Positions 16,321 to 25,760 of a stretch of 64,000 nucleotides of DNA are shown piece after piece. Each line of letters starts with the position of its first letter. Position 1 is the stretch's first letter. This stretch comes from Jannaschia seohaensis (lineage in GTDB: Bacteria > Pseudomonadota > Alphaproteobacteria > Rhodobacterales > Rhodobacteraceae). The notes under the pieces were generated by a model. It was not told where the DNA came from. It searched no databases and was given only the letters and a program-made list of their open reading frames with translations. The DNA is taken from assembly GCF_900116765.1 (NCBI RefSeq), contig NZ_UETC01000008.1, positions 88,008 through 152,007 of the forward strand. The letters are read 5' to 3'. The position numbers were made by a program, and so were the translations under genes.

Positions 16321-18405
16321 ATGATCCCTTCGCTGCCTTCCGACATCTTCAAGACGGGCCAGCTTCTCAACAATACCTACGAGGTCGAGGGCCTCCTGGG
16401 CCGGGGCGGCACGGGTGAGGTCTATCTGGCACGGAACCAGATCACCGGACGTCAGAGTGCGATCAAGGCGCTCAACGCGCAGTTCTCGGGCAATGCCGAT
16501 TACCTGGAGCTGATGAAGCGCGAGGAGCAGATGCGCGACATCGTCCATGACGCGGTGGTGCGCTATTCGGAATGCTCGCGGACCGATGCGGGGCATGTGA
16601 TCCTGGTGATGGATTACATCCAGGGCACCTCTCTCAACGACATGATGTTCGGCCGGGGACTGTCGGACCGGGATCTGCTGATCGTCGCACACCGCGTGCT
16701 GGAGGGCTTGGTGGCGACCCATGCCAAGGGCATCGTCCATCGTGATCTGTCGCCTGACAACATCATCCTGCGCGACGACCGGCCCGACCGGGCGACGCTG
16801 ATCGATTTCGGCATCGCCAAGGACACGGCGGCGGGCGCGCGCACCATCGTGGGCAACGAGTTCGCGGGCAAATACGAGTTCGCCGCGCCCGAACAGCTCG
16901 ACGGCCGGGTCGATTCCCGATCGGACCTCTACGCCCTCGGCGCATCGCTGCTGGCCGCGCAGCGCCGGGAACTGCCCCAGATCGGCGGCTCGCCCGGGGA
17001 AATCCTGCGCAAGAAACGCGAGCCCCTGGACACCAGCGGCCTGTCCGAGCCGCTGAAGAAACTGATCGACTGGCTGGGCGCCGTCGATCCGGGCGACCGA
17101 CCGCCCTCGGCCCAGGCGGCTCTGGACCGGCTGGACGGCTGGCTCGCGCCCAAGACGGACGGCAAGGGCGACGAAAAGCCCAAGCGAAGCAAGCTGCCGA
17201 TCCTCCTGGGCGGCGCGGTCGTAGCGCTCGGCGCCGTGGTGGCGGTGAGCTATGCGGTGGGCCTCTTCGACCGCACGCCGCCCCTGCCCCATGTGACGCC
17301 CTACACCCTGGCCGCCGCGGCAGGAGGGGGCGCTCCGACGATTTCGGGGCACGCGCCCGATGCGGAGATTGCCGCCGCCCTTGCCGGAACCTGGCAAGAG
17401 GTCACGGGCGGTGCCGCCCCCGAGGGCGCCTTTACCCTGGCCACCGGCATGCCCGACCCGGATTGGCCCGCCCATGTGAGCGACCTCATGACCCTGGCGG
17501 CCACGCTGGACGATTGGACGATCTCGGTCTCCGACAATACCGCGCGCCTCACGGGCCTAGCGGAGACGCTGGCCGCGCGCGCGGCGCTCGAAGGCGCCCT
17601 GGAGGAGTGGACGACGCTCTCGGGGATGACGGTGACGACCGAGGTGATCGCCGGTCCACGCAGCCTCGAGCGCGCGGCCCTGTCCCCGACTCTCGCGGCG
17701 GTCTCGGATTGCGGGCCGCTGAGCCTGTCCGGCGACAACTTCCCCTACAGCCTCGGCGACACCGTCACCGTAACCGGCGACGTGGCGGTCAACGGCACCG
17801 CTCAGGAGTTGTCGGCACGGCTGGCGCCGCTAATCGGCGACCGTAGCCTGCGTATCGAGACGGACACGCTCAACCCCGAGCTTTGCGCCATCCGGGCCGC
17901 CTTGCCCGATGCGCGCGGGGCCGGGGTGTCCCTGCGCCTGGGATCGGGCGAGGAGAGCAGCGAGAACCTGGCGGGCATCTACCGAACCGGCGAGTTCGTC
18001 GTGGCGGACCTGCTGCTGCCCCAAGGGCTGGAGGAGGCGCATCTCTGGGTTTCGGTCGTCGACAATACGGGGCTCGCCTTCCATGTCGTGCCCAACCAGA
18101 ACCGGCCCGAGACCTCGGTCGGCAAGATGGGCACCCTGGAGGGCGGGCTTCGGCGCATCCCGCTGCTGGGCACCCTGGAGCAGCTGCGCGCCCGGCCCGA
18201 CCTGGGCGGCTTCGCGCTGCGCGTCGACGACGAGCTTTACGGCAAGGCCGAAATCGTGGCCATCGTCTCGTCCGAGCCGCTCTTCGAACTGCGCCCCAGC
18301 AAGGAGAGCGTCGCGGCCTTCGCCGAAGCGCTGGCGGCGGAAACCGCGCGCCGCCCCGACACCGTGCTTAGTGTCAGCTCCCGTATCCTCGACCTGCGGG
18401 AATAG
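16321..18405 (+). CDS. membrane Ser/Thr protein kinase (PpkA-type) with periplasmic DUF4384-like domain
   Basis: 694 residues. The kinase domain spans about 20-270: glycine loop GRGGTGEVYLA, Lys49 in SAIKAL, catalytic loop VHRDLSPDN, and IDFGIAK for metal binding. All key residues are present, so it should be active. A linker precedes one membrane helix (LLGGAVVALGAVVAVSYAVGLF, about 298-320). The periplasmic part has a BON-like segment (ARLTGLAETLAARAALEGAL) and a DUF4384-like end (EFVVADLLLPQGLEEAHLWVS, FHVVPNQNRP, AIVSSEPLFELRPS) that resembles the TonB-like protein at 4109. T6SS kinases such as PpkA trigger firing through Fha phosphorylation; no Fha gene is in view. Divergent from tssH. 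Confidence 0.9.
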   Translation: MIPSLPSDIFKTGQLLNNTYEVEGLLGRGGTGEVYLARNQITGRQSAIKALNAQFSGNADYLELMKREEQMRDIVHDAVVRYSECSRTDAGHVILVMDYIQGTSLNDMMFGRGLSDRDLLIVAHRVLEGLVATHAKGIVHRDLSPDNIILRDDRPDRATLIDFGIAKDTAAGARTIVGNEFAGKYEFAAPEQLDGRVDSRSDLYALGASLLAAQRRELPQIGGSPGEILRKKREPLDTSGLSEPLKKLIDWLGAVDPGDRPPSAQAALDRLDGWLAPKTDGKGDEKPKRSKLPILLGGAVVALGAVVAVSYAVGLFDRTPPLPHVTPYTLAAAAGGGAPTISGHAPDAEIAAALAGTWQEVTGGAAPEGAFTLATGMPDPDWPAHVSDLMTLAATLDDWTISVSDNTARLTGLAETLAARAALEGALEEWTTLSGMTVTTEVIAGPRSLERAALSPTLAAVSDCGPLSLSGDNFPYSLGDTVTVTGDVAVNGTAQELSARLAPLIGDRSLRIETDTLNPELCAIRAALPDARGAGVSLRLGSGEESSENLAGIYRTGEFVVADLLLPQGLEEAHLWVSVVDNTGLAFHVVPNQNRPETSVGKMGTLEGGLRRIPLLGTLEQLRARPDLGGFALRVDDELYGKAEIVAIVSSEPLFELRPSKESVAAFAEALAAETARRPDTVLSVSSRILDLRE

Positions 18406-18513
18406 CTTGCCGGACGCGGGCCACGCCCGCGCCGCATCGCCCCTAGCCCACGGCCCCCGCATTCCGTCGTCCCGCTGGACGCGTCGCCGCGTCCCGTGTA
18501 GCCGGTCTCTGTC
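18406..18513. other. intergenic stretch between the kinase gene and tRNA-Ser
   Basis: A GC-rich 108-base gap. GCCACGC/GCGCCGC-type repeats could terminate the kinase transcript, but there is no T-run. The tRNA promoter should lie here; I see no convincing -35/-10 pair. Confidence 0.4.
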
Positions 18514-18603
18514 GGAGGTGTGGCCGAGCGGTCGAAGGCACCGGTCTTGAAAACCGGCAGGCGGGAAACCGTCTCGTGGGTTCGAATCCCACCGCCTCCG
18601 CCA
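18514..18603 (+). tRNA. tRNA-Ser (anticodon UGA)
   Basis: A complete class II tRNA. The acceptor stem GGAGGTG pairs with CGCCTCC (one T-G pair). The D-arm is GGCCGAGCGGTCGAAGGC, the anticodon loop CTTGAAAA carries TGA, a long variable arm follows (GCAGGCGGGAAACCGTCTC), then the T-arm GGGTTCGAATCCC. The discriminator is G and the CCA is encoded. A perfect hairpin terminator follows 26 bases later. This gene is the left boundary of the putative island: its 3' end and terminator recur at 61693. Confidence 0.97.
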
Positions 18604-18861
18604 CTTGCCCTCGCGAAAGCGTTCTCCCGATCCGGCTACGGCCGGATTTTCTCGTTGTTTTCGGGGGTTATGCGCAGTCGGCTTTGCACTGGTTTCCTTG
18701 CCACAGTAGCCGGATACGTTCTCTGGAGCTCGATATTCTCCGAACCTCTCGACTGCGCGCATTCGGTGCAAAGCCCGTAAGCAGTTGTAAACATGCGGAG
18801 AGTTCCCCGCGCCACCTGAACGCTTCGATGCCAGTGGCTTTCGTGAAATGGAACAGAAATC
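18595..18861 (+). repeat. left copy of the tRNA-Ser 3'-flank direct repeat (attL-like)
   Basis: The last nine bases of the tRNA, its CCA, terminator and about 250 bases of flank. Bases 18595-18650 match 61693-61748 at 55 of 56 positions. After that similarity is patchy but collinear: the 16-mer AAATGGAACAGAAATC lies at offset 251 in both copies (18846 and 61944). This is what two attachment sites of a tRNA-integrated island would look like, with the unusual addition of shared downstream flank. Confidence 0.8.
18630..18652 (+). terminator. intrinsic terminator of tRNA-Ser
   Basis: A perfect 7-bp stem ATCCGGC/GCCGGAT with a TACG loop, followed by TTTTC. The same hairpin, with loop TGCG, is present in the right-hand repeat at 61728-61748. 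Confidence 0.85.
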
Positions 18862-18955
18862 CAACCCGTTCTTTCCTCGGTCCAGCTTCGCAAGTCCCTT
18901 CCGCCATTGAGAATTTAGGGCGATGACGGCATCTTGTTGGTGAAGGAGGCCGCAC
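18652..18955. other. non-coding flank between the tRNA-Ser terminator and DUF6429 gene
   Basis: About 300 bases without a supportable gene. Most of it belongs to the direct repeat. A ribosome site GAAGGAGG precedes the DUF6429 start. Confidence 0.5.
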
Positions 18956-19222
18956 ATGACGGAATTGGACCTCGACACCGACAAACTTGATGACGCGGCG
19001 CTGGCCATCCTCAGCCTGACCTTGCATGACAGCAACCGTGTCTGGAAAGGGATCGACTGGTCCATCAGCGACCGGCTGCACGCGAAGGGCCTGATCCACG
19101 ATCCCGTCGGCAAGGCGAAATCGCTCGCCCTGACGGAAGCCGGACTGGCCCGAGCCGAAGCGACTCTCGCCGAGTTGTTCATGAAACCGCACTCGAACGA
19201 TCCACAAAGGTCCGACCCATGA
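18956..19222 (+). CDS. DUF6429 family small protein
   Basis: 88 residues. DTDKLDDAALAILSLTLHD, RVWKGIDWSISDRLHAKGLI and HDPVGKAKSLALTEAGL are the DUF6429 pattern, a small winged-helix-like protein of unknown role that is frequent on alphaproteobacterial mobile DNA. GAAGGAGG nine bases upstream fixes the ATG at 18956. It overlaps the next gene by four bases (ATGA). First gene inside the putative island. Confidence 0.8.
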   Translation: MTELDLDTDKLDDAALAILSLTLHDSNRVWKGIDWSISDRLHAKGLIHDPVGKAKSLALTEAGLARAEATLAELFMKPHSNDPQRSDP

Positions 19223-19608
19223 AACCGGCCGACGAGGCTCGTATCGCTGCCCGGCTGGCGCAGCTGATGGCGATGATCTGTGTGCGCAATACGGGAATCG
19301 AGGAACTGCACGCCGGGACTGTCCCGGTCACCCACGCGGGCGACTATTCGGACGTATTCATCACTGACGCCGGCGGTCGGCAGATTCCCTGGACCGATGC
19401 ATCCCATCTCGACGACGACCGGATGCGACACCTGATGCGGCAGATTGTCGACCGACTCTACACGTTTCACCTCAAGGCTAGCGATCCGGGGTTCCGCGAC
19501 CACCTCGACCGTTGGCTGGCCGTCGCCGAGCGATGGGACGAGCCGAAGCTGGACGAGGCATTCCTTTCAGGAATTGTCGGCAACGAAGCAGCCAAACTGC
19601 CGAGATAG
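19219..19608 (+). CDS. hypothetical protein paired with DUF6429
   Basis: 129 residues, no recognised family. It is soluble and helical with many charged residues; the middle has DYSDVFITDAGGRQIPW and the C-terminal half DDRMRHLMRQIVDRLYTFHL. Translationally coupled to the DUF6429 gene by an ATGA overlap, so the two probably act together. It is convergent with the restriction gene, whose stop is 46 bases away. Confidence 0.65.
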   Translation: MKPADEARIAARLAQLMAMICVRNTGIEELHAGTVPVTHAGDYSDVFITDAGGRQIPWTDASHLDDDRMRHLMRQIVDRLYTFHLKASDPGFRDHLDRWLAVAERWDEPKLDEAFLSGIVGNEAAKLPR

Positions 19609-19653
19609 TCGTTCGCAGTCCAGCCAGGATTCGAGGACGATCTTGTGCCAGAA

Positions 19654-22449
19654 CTATTCAACTGGCTCGGCAACGGCCGTGTGTTTCGTGATGATGTCCT
19701 GTACGTCGCCCGGCTTGAAGGCGACATCCCATGACCAGCACCCAAAACCACCCGACGCGTTGATGGCCTTTACCCATTCGTTCAGCGCATCCCGCTTTGC
19801 CTTGTTCTGGGGGCTGTCGGTTCCCTTGATTTCGAGGGCAAGCATCTTGCCGCCAGACAGCCGAACAAGGAAGTCGGGCACATACCGGCGACGTGAACCG
19901 GCCCACATATACTGAATCTGGAAGCCGAGGTGATCGTTCTTCGCATAGGCGACTACGTCGTCCCGCCCCTCGAACACATTCGCCGCGTGTCCCTCCCACG
20001 ACGAATCGCCGACGAGGTGGCTGATGTGTGACTTGATGGCCGGGAAGCAGGGCTTGGTCGTATACCAGGTGCGCATCTGACCGGTGGCGCCGATCGGGTT
20101 CTCTTCATCAAAGACCGGAGTGAGGCGCTCAGTATTCTGCTCGCTCACATGACGCATGACGTGCTGGACGACGAGATCGATGTTCAAGGCGATCAGGATC
20201 CGGCGACGCAATGGGTCCGAGTGGAAGAGTGACGGAATGTCGAGAAGCTTTGAATTCAGAAAGGTCTCGACTATGCGCACCAGCTGAGCCGCGAGGTACT
20301 CCTCGGTTCCGGAGAAGCTGTGCCGCAGTTCGGCGAAGCCTTTTCTGGCAGCCTGAAAGACAAGTCTCTGCAAGCGGAACCCGTCCGGAAGGCGTTCGAG
20401 ATCGATCGCGGTGACCTTGCCCATGTCCGTGGCCCCTCCCAAGGCGGGGGCCAGTTCAGCACTTATGGGTGTCGAGGCCGGGTCGAGCTCAAGTGCAGGC
20501 ACCTTGTCCCACGCCATGGTCAGCTGCGGCTTCACCACGGTCTCGACGCGCAGGACATTGGGCCACTTGATCTCAAGGTGTGCCCGATCAGGAATGACCT
20601 CGATCTGGGTGGTCGGTCTGGGGGGCGGAGGCGGGTCGCCACCTTCCCCGGTTTCCGAGATGGACAACGGAACGCCGAAAACGTTCACATACTCTGGCAG
20701 GAACAGCCCGTTCTCATCCGTGTCGTAAGAGACCCTGCGAAGACCGCGGCCGACGACCTGCTCGCACAAAAGCTGCGAGGTGAATGCGCGCAAGCCCATG
20801 ATGTGGGTTACATTCTTGGCGTCCCAGCCTTCGGACAGCATCGCGACGGAGATGACGTTCTGCAGGTCCTGGCCAGCAGCACCGCGCTTGCCGACATTGT
20901 CGACGATCTCCCGCAGCAGTTCCTCCTTCTTCATCCCCTGAAGTTGCTGCTTTCGTGTCTCCGGCAGGTTTGCAGCCTCGATGATTTCCTTCAGCCTGTT
21001 CTCGTAATCTTTGTCGGACGTGGCGGCTTCGCCGATTTCCGCCTTCTCCAGCACCTTGGAATCGACACGCAACGTCCTGTTCGGCGCATGAAGCTCCGGC
21101 CAGTGCGAGTCACCTTGGTTGAAATAGTGCTCGACCCGCGCGGCCGTCTCGGTGCGGTTGCAGACCGTCAGCATCACCGGCGGGGAATGATGACCTGCCT
21201 CTCGCCACTGCCTCTGCGTTTCGCGCCAGTCCGCGCCGAGAAGCGTATAGGCGTCCTGCACCAGCTTCGGCAGTGCCTCGTGCGGTTCGGCCTTCGCCCT
21301 GTTCAGATCCTCGGAGACCGAAGGATCACGGTAGATGTGATAGAGCTTCGACCGCAACGTCCTCGCGTCGGGCAAGGCATCGTCCCGCACCACGACGCGC
21401 GGCGTCTTTACCAGCCCGGCCTCGATCACGTCGTTCAGCCCGAAATCCGAGATGATCCAGTCGAACAGCGCCGTGTCCGTGCTCTTCTTGCCGGTCGGCG
21501 CAAACGGCGTCGCTGAAAGGTCGAAGCAGCGCTGGATGCGACGCGTCTTGTGGATGCGGTCCAGCCCCTCGATCCAGCGGGTCGCCTCGTCGAGGTCAAT
21601 CCCCTGCTCAGCGGCCACCTTCTTGCTGATCTTCACCTCGGGCGGTTTCCGATAGGCGTGGTGGGCCTCGTCATTGATGACGATGATATCCTTGTGTGCC
21701 GCCAGCTTGCCCAGCACCCGCCGCGTGAAGGCCTCGTCCGACTCCCGGCCCTTCTTCACGACCGAGCGTTCCTGCTCCTTCAGCGGCATCAGCGTGTGCC
21801 AGTTCTCGATCAGCACCTCGGCCTGGTTCAGCTTTTGCCGCAGCGCCTCGGACGGACAGAGGTTGAACTCGTCGTAATAAGAGCCCTCGCTGGGCAGCAG
21901 GACCTGAAGGCGTTCCTTCACAGTCAGGCCGGGCGCCACGATGAACACCGCGCGGCTGAAATCCTTGTTCCGCTTCGGGTAGGTCAGCGCGTTCAGGACC
22001 TGCCAGGTGATGATCATCGCCATCACCGTGGTCTTGCCCGCGCCCGTGGCCATCTTGTTGCAAAGGCGCTCCCAGGTCCCGCCGTCGCCGGGGATCGCGA
22101 TGCCCTGCTTGAATGCCTCAGCTCCCTCGACCCACCAGATCAAGGTTTCGATTGCCTCCAGCTGGCAGAAGTAGAACGGGTGCTGTCGCGCGTCTTGATC
22201 GTGCCAGTGTTCCAGGAGCTTTCGGGTGACGATGGTCACGCCGGGCCAGCCCGCCTCGCGCCAGGCGTCGACCCGGGCGCGGATGGTATTGACCAGGTCC
22301 AGCACCTCTGTCCGCTTCGTGTTGTTGCGGGCGTCGAAGACCTCGTAGCTCGCCGGGCGGCGTTCGGGCTTGATTTCGAGCTTGCCACCCTTGCCCTCGA
22401 TCCAATGCTGAGCCGGGCAGACGAATGGCGTGTTGATGATGAGGGACAT
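19654..22449 (-). CDS. type III-like restriction subunit (DEAH helicase plus PD-(D/E)XK nuclease)
   Basis: 931 residues from the ATG at 22449 (MSLIINTPF), four bases after the methyltransferase stop. Helicase motifs: Walker A MATGAGKTT (about 133-141), VINDEAHHAY, DLSATPF, and VGRGLRR (motif VI). The C-terminal YVPDFLVRLSGGKMLALEIKG is a PD-(D/E)XK nuclease core (PD...EIK). The layout matches Res subunits of type III and related BPTD_3080-like systems, which translocate or loop DNA from unmethylated sites and cut. All key motifs are intact. Last gene of the leftward island operon. Confidence 0.92.
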   Translation of the reverse strand: MSLIINTPFVCPAQHWIEGKGGKLEIKPERRPASYEVFDARNNTKRTEVLDLVNTIRARVDAWREAGWPGVTIVTRKLLEHWHDQDARQHPFYFCQLEAIETLIWWVEGAEAFKQGIAIPGDGGTWERLCNKMATGAGKTTVMAMIITWQVLNALTYPKRNKDFSRAVFIVAPGLTVKERLQVLLPSEGSYYDEFNLCPSEALRQKLNQAEVLIENWHTLMPLKEQERSVVKKGRESDEAFTRRVLGKLAAHKDIIVINDEAHHAYRKPPEVKISKKVAAEQGIDLDEATRWIEGLDRIHKTRRIQRCFDLSATPFAPTGKKSTDTALFDWIISDFGLNDVIEAGLVKTPRVVVRDDALPDARTLRSKLYHIYRDPSVSEDLNRAKAEPHEALPKLVQDAYTLLGADWRETQRQWREAGHHSPPVMLTVCNRTETAARVEHYFNQGDSHWPELHAPNRTLRVDSKVLEKAEIGEAATSDKDYENRLKEIIEAANLPETRKQQLQGMKKEELLREIVDNVGKRGAAGQDLQNVISVAMLSEGWDAKNVTHIMGLRAFTSQLLCEQVVGRGLRRVSYDTDENGLFLPEYVNVFGVPLSISETGEGGDPPPPPRPTTQIEVIPDRAHLEIKWPNVLRVETVVKPQLTMAWDKVPALELDPASTPISAELAPALGGATDMGKVTAIDLERLPDGFRLQRLVFQAARKGFAELRHSFSGTEEYLAAQLVRIVETFLNSKLLDIPSLFHSDPLRRRILIALNIDLVVQHVMRHVSEQNTERLTPVFDEENPIGATGQMRTWYTTKPCFPAIKSHISHLVGDSSWEGHAANVFEGRDDVVAYAKNDHLGFQIQYMWAGSRRRYVPDFLVRLSGGKMLALEIKGTDSPQNKAKRDALNEWVKAINASGGFGCWSWDVAFKPGDVQDIITKHTAVAEPVE

Positions 22450-22453
22450 GGGT

Positions 22454-25400
22454 TCAGCCCTCAAGCGGCATGATCTTGAGGGACTCGATCCCGCGATCAT
22501 CGACGATCTTCACCGCGATGCGCCGGTTGTCCCCCGCCGCAAAGGGCAGCGACACGGTGCCATGGAACTGCTCCAGCAGATCCTCGTCCAGTTCGGATCG
22601 GACAGTCGCCTTCAGCCGGTTCCATCCGCCCTTGGCGTCCGCCATCGGAAAGAACACCTGATGGGGCATCAGGGAGCGTTGGTCGTAATCGGTGTCCAGC
22701 GACCACATGGCGATCTGCTTCTTGCCGCCCGACACCAGATCGCCCGCCTTTGGATCGAAGTAATCGAAGCCGTTGACCTCGACCTCCCACATCCCGTCCT
22801 TGCGTTTGCGCAGCTCCACATCGGGCTGACCCATCAGCCAGAAGGACTGGTTCGAGGATCGCGCCTTTTTCAGATCCTCGGTCAGAAGGTCGGTGTTCAT
22901 CTGCGCCTTGAGCAGCGTCACGCCGGGCCAGTTCACTTCGTCGATGTCCTTGGCGGCCTCGGGGTCGAAGGTGAAGGCGCAGAACAGAATGAACTTCGGC
23001 GCGGGACGCAGGGTTTCGGCCTCGGTCAGGGCCAGTTCCACCTGGCGCTGTTCGAGGGCTGCGTGCTCGGGGCCAAAGCTGACGACAACCCGCTCGCCGG
23101 TATCGGCCAGCGATCCGCTGGCATGGAGGTGGCGCAGGCCCGGCAGCGTTTCGAACTCGGCAAAGCGCAGCATCGCGCCGCCCTTCGCCCGGACACCGGT
23201 CTTCAGAAGCTCGTCGCGCCAGAGCGACTGGCGCGAGGTCTCGCCCGTGCGGGCAATGCTGTCGTCTGCCTCGACGGGTGGCAGGCTGTCATCGAGCGAC
23301 AGGACAGTCGGTGCGGGCACCGCTTCGACCGAGAAGGGCCCCGTGATGCGCAGGCGGTTCCGGTCGATGCGCGGCTTGTCGTAGAGCGTCTCCTGATCTG
23401 CATGGTCGGCGATGGACTGATCGATGCGACGCTGCATTGTCTGACGGGCAACGTGAAAAGCGTCGAAGGGTCCGCGGGCAGCGTCGGGCCAATCCACCGG
23501 CCAGTCGAACGGGATTTCCCATTCGTGCAGGGTTTCGCCCTTCGCAAAGTTCACCTGATTACCTTTGCGGACGCCTAGAATAGGAATGAATGGCTTCGGC
23601 GGAGCAGCAGCCAGGGCCGCGTTGAGAGATGTCAGAGCCTCGTCGACTTTGGGGTGCAGCTCGTCGTAAATTGTGTCGATGTCTGGGTTGGTGACGATCG
23701 ATTTCAGCATCACGTGCGGCACAGTTTCGTAGTCAAAACCGCCCTTCAGTCCCTCATGCGGGTAGCGTAACGCATAATATTCAAAGCTTGCAGTCATAAG
23801 ACGCTGTTTGGCCAAGGTGACGGCGACGCGCGATGTATCGCATGTGATCCATCGTCGTCCCCACTTTTCTGCCACAGCAGCGGTTGTCCCGGATCCGCAA
23901 GTTGGGTCAAGCACAAGGTCTCCAGGGTCGGTGGCCATTATCATGCACCTTTCGACCACCTTCTCTGAGGTCTCAACCACGTACCGCTTTTCGGAAGCAA
24001 AGCCAGCTATGCCGGTGTCCGTCCACATATTGTCTTCTTGAAAAGCAGCGAAGTCATCGAAGTATCTAACGTAATATAGACCTGTCGTTGTCGCGCTGAG
24101 TCGCCCGGCCTTGAATAGCCGGCTCATACCATCTTCATTTGTCTTCCAGCGCACTTTGTCCGATGGTCGCAATTCGACGCCATTGTAACTCACTGGAAAC
24201 CAAGATGCCGCGCCTTCTCCTTTGTCCCTTCCAGCCCCTTGGCTGGTAAGATTGTCGATGCGAAATATTCGTGCGCCATCAGTAAGTAGCTCTGGTTTCT
24301 CAAGTTCCGTCTTCTTTATGGGACGCTCTGAAAGATTTGGCATTCGGACTTTTTTGTAAGCGGACCCTCCGATACCACCGACTTCCTTCAAGTTATAAGG
24401 TTGGCGGAACTTCAGGTGCGCCTTATCTTTGGCGTAAAATAAGATAATATCGTAGGTACCAGCAAGGTTCTCCGACGTGGCTCCCGATGTTTTTGTGAAT
24501 ATGATTTGGGAAATGAAGTTTTCGATTCCAAATATTTCGTCGAGGACATTCCTGACAATGTGGCAATTTTCTTCACCAATCTGCACAAACACAGATCCAC
24601 TCTCGTGCAGCAGGTCCTTGGCCAGCACCAAACGGTCGCGCAGATAGGTCAGGTAGGAATGGATGCCCAGTTCCCAGGTGTCGCGGAACGCCTTGATCAT
24701 CTCGGGTTCCTGCGTCAGGTCCGCGTCTGATCGGTCCTTCACGTCGCGCTTGTTCGTGAAAGGCTGAAAGTTCGACCCGTATTTGATGCCGTAGGGCGGG
24801 TCGATGTAGATCATCTGCACCTTGCCGCCCATGCTTTCCTTGGTCAGCAGCGAGTTCATCACCAGCAGGCTGTCGCCCGACACCAGCCGGTTCGACCAGC
24901 CCTTTTCGTGGGAGTAGAAGTCGAGCGCCTGGCGCAGCGGCAGGTTCTCGAACGGCGCCGCGAACAGGTCGGGTTGCCGCCACTGCGCGCCCGCATCCTT
25001 GCCCTTCAACCGCTTCGCCGCGTTGGCCAGGATCGTCGCCGGGTCCACCCGCTCATGCACGTGCAGGCTGACGGTATCGACGTCGAACGACGTCCGTTCC
25101 GCCTTGCCCGTCCAGTTGAGGTAGGGCTGCTGGAGCCGCTTGAGCTCGTACAATGCGTCCTTCATCGCCTGCGGATCATCGCTGGCCAGGGCGTCATCGA
25201 TCAGCTTTTCCACCCCTGCGCGGGCAGAGTCGAAGTTCAGCACCGGGTCCAGATGCGGATCGTAGGCCCATGTGGTGCGCGCGCCGTCCGGGTCCGTCCC
25301 GGCGTGGACCATCCCCACCTCGGGGTTATTTACCCGCGTCTCGCCGTGACGATAGGACAGCACCTGTACCGGTTCGCCGGACCTGCGTGAAGCCGCTGAT

Positions 25401-25723
25401 CTTGTCGCGCTTCGGGGCCTGCCGCGGGGCTCCGTCGGCTCGTCCTCGTCCTGCATCTCCAGTGTCAGGTCGGTCACGTCGGCCCGATAGATCGATCCAC
25501 CGCGCCCGCGCCCCCGCCCGAGGACACCTTCGTCAACCAACTCATCGCGGGCGGCCGCGTAGTCCTCGTCGGACAGGGCTGGCACATGCTCGCGCAAAAG
25601 AGCCATCATCGCGCCATTGCCGATCGACGATCCGTCTTCGGGCATCAGGGAGAGGATCAGGTCGGTCAGGCTGTCGGACATGCGCGCGAATTCCAGTACT
25701 TGCAGAAAGGGCTTGTTTTCCAT
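22454..25723 (-). CDS. type III-like DNA methyltransferase (Mod) with N-terminal winged-helix region
   Basis: 1089 residues from the ATG at 25723; a GTG at 25753 would add ten. Residues about 50-80 (SDEDYAAARDELVDEGVLGRGRGRGGSI) look like a winged-helix domain. Motif IV DPPY is at 308-311 and motif I VLDPTCGSGTTAA near 605, the beta-class order of N6-adenine methyltransferases. Between them lies the target-recognition region, encoded by about 23560-24560, which is visibly poorer in G+C (26 of 60 at 24421-24480) than both ends of the gene, a sign of domain replacement. It pairs with the downstream Res gene. Confidence 0.92.
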   Translation of the reverse strand: MENKPFLQVLEFARMSDSLTDLILSLMPEDGSSIGNGAMMALLREHVPALSDEDYAAARDELVDEGVLGRGRGRGGSIYRADVTDLTLEMQDEDEPTEPRGRPRSATRSAASRRSGEPVQVLSYRHGETRVNNPEVGMVHAGTDPDGARTTWAYDPHLDPVLNFDSARAGVEKLIDDALASDDPQAMKDALYELKRLQQPYLNWTGKAERTSFDVDTVSLHVHERVDPATILANAAKRLKGKDAGAQWRQPDLFAAPFENLPLRQALDFYSHEKGWSNRLVSGDSLLVMNSLLTKESMGGKVQMIYIDPPYGIKYGSNFQPFTNKRDVKDRSDADLTQEPEMIKAFRDTWELGIHSYLTYLRDRLVLAKDLLHESGSVFVQIGEENCHIVRNVLDEIFGIENFISQIIFTKTSGATSENLAGTYDIILFYAKDKAHLKFRQPYNLKEVGGIGGSAYKKVRMPNLSERPIKKTELEKPELLTDGARIFRIDNLTSQGAGRDKGEGAASWFPVSYNGVELRPSDKVRWKTNEDGMSRLFKAGRLSATTTGLYYVRYFDDFAAFQEDNMWTDTGIAGFASEKRYVVETSEKVVERCMIMATDPGDLVLDPTCGSGTTAAVAEKWGRRWITCDTSRVAVTLAKQRLMTASFEYYALRYPHEGLKGGFDYETVPHVMLKSIVTNPDIDTIYDELHPKVDEALTSLNAALAAAPPKPFIPILGVRKGNQVNFAKGETLHEWEIPFDWPVDWPDAARGPFDAFHVARQTMQRRIDQSIADHADQETLYDKPRIDRNRLRITGPFSVEAVPAPTVLSLDDSLPPVEADDSIARTGETSRQSLWRDELLKTGVRAKGGAMLRFAEFETLPGLRHLHASGSLADTGERVVVSFGPEHAALEQRQVELALTEAETLRPAPKFILFCAFTFDPEAAKDIDEVNWPGVTLLKAQMNTDLLTEDLKKARSSNQSFWLMGQPDVELRKRKDGMWEVEVNGFDYFDPKAGDLVSGGKKQIAMWSLDTDYDQRSLMPHQVFFPMADAKGGWNRLKATVRSELDEDLLEQFHGTVSLPFAAGDNRRIAVKIVDDRGIESLKIMPLEG

Positions 25724-25760
25724 GACCCTATCGCGGGAATTGTCCGTTTGCACGCGCGAT

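Noticed and set aside
18514..18603. The tRNA as selenocysteine or another class II tRNA
   Set aside because: The anticodon TGA in CTTGAAAA could raise the Sec question, but the acceptor and T-arm lengths (7+5) and the standard variable arm are those of tRNA-Ser.
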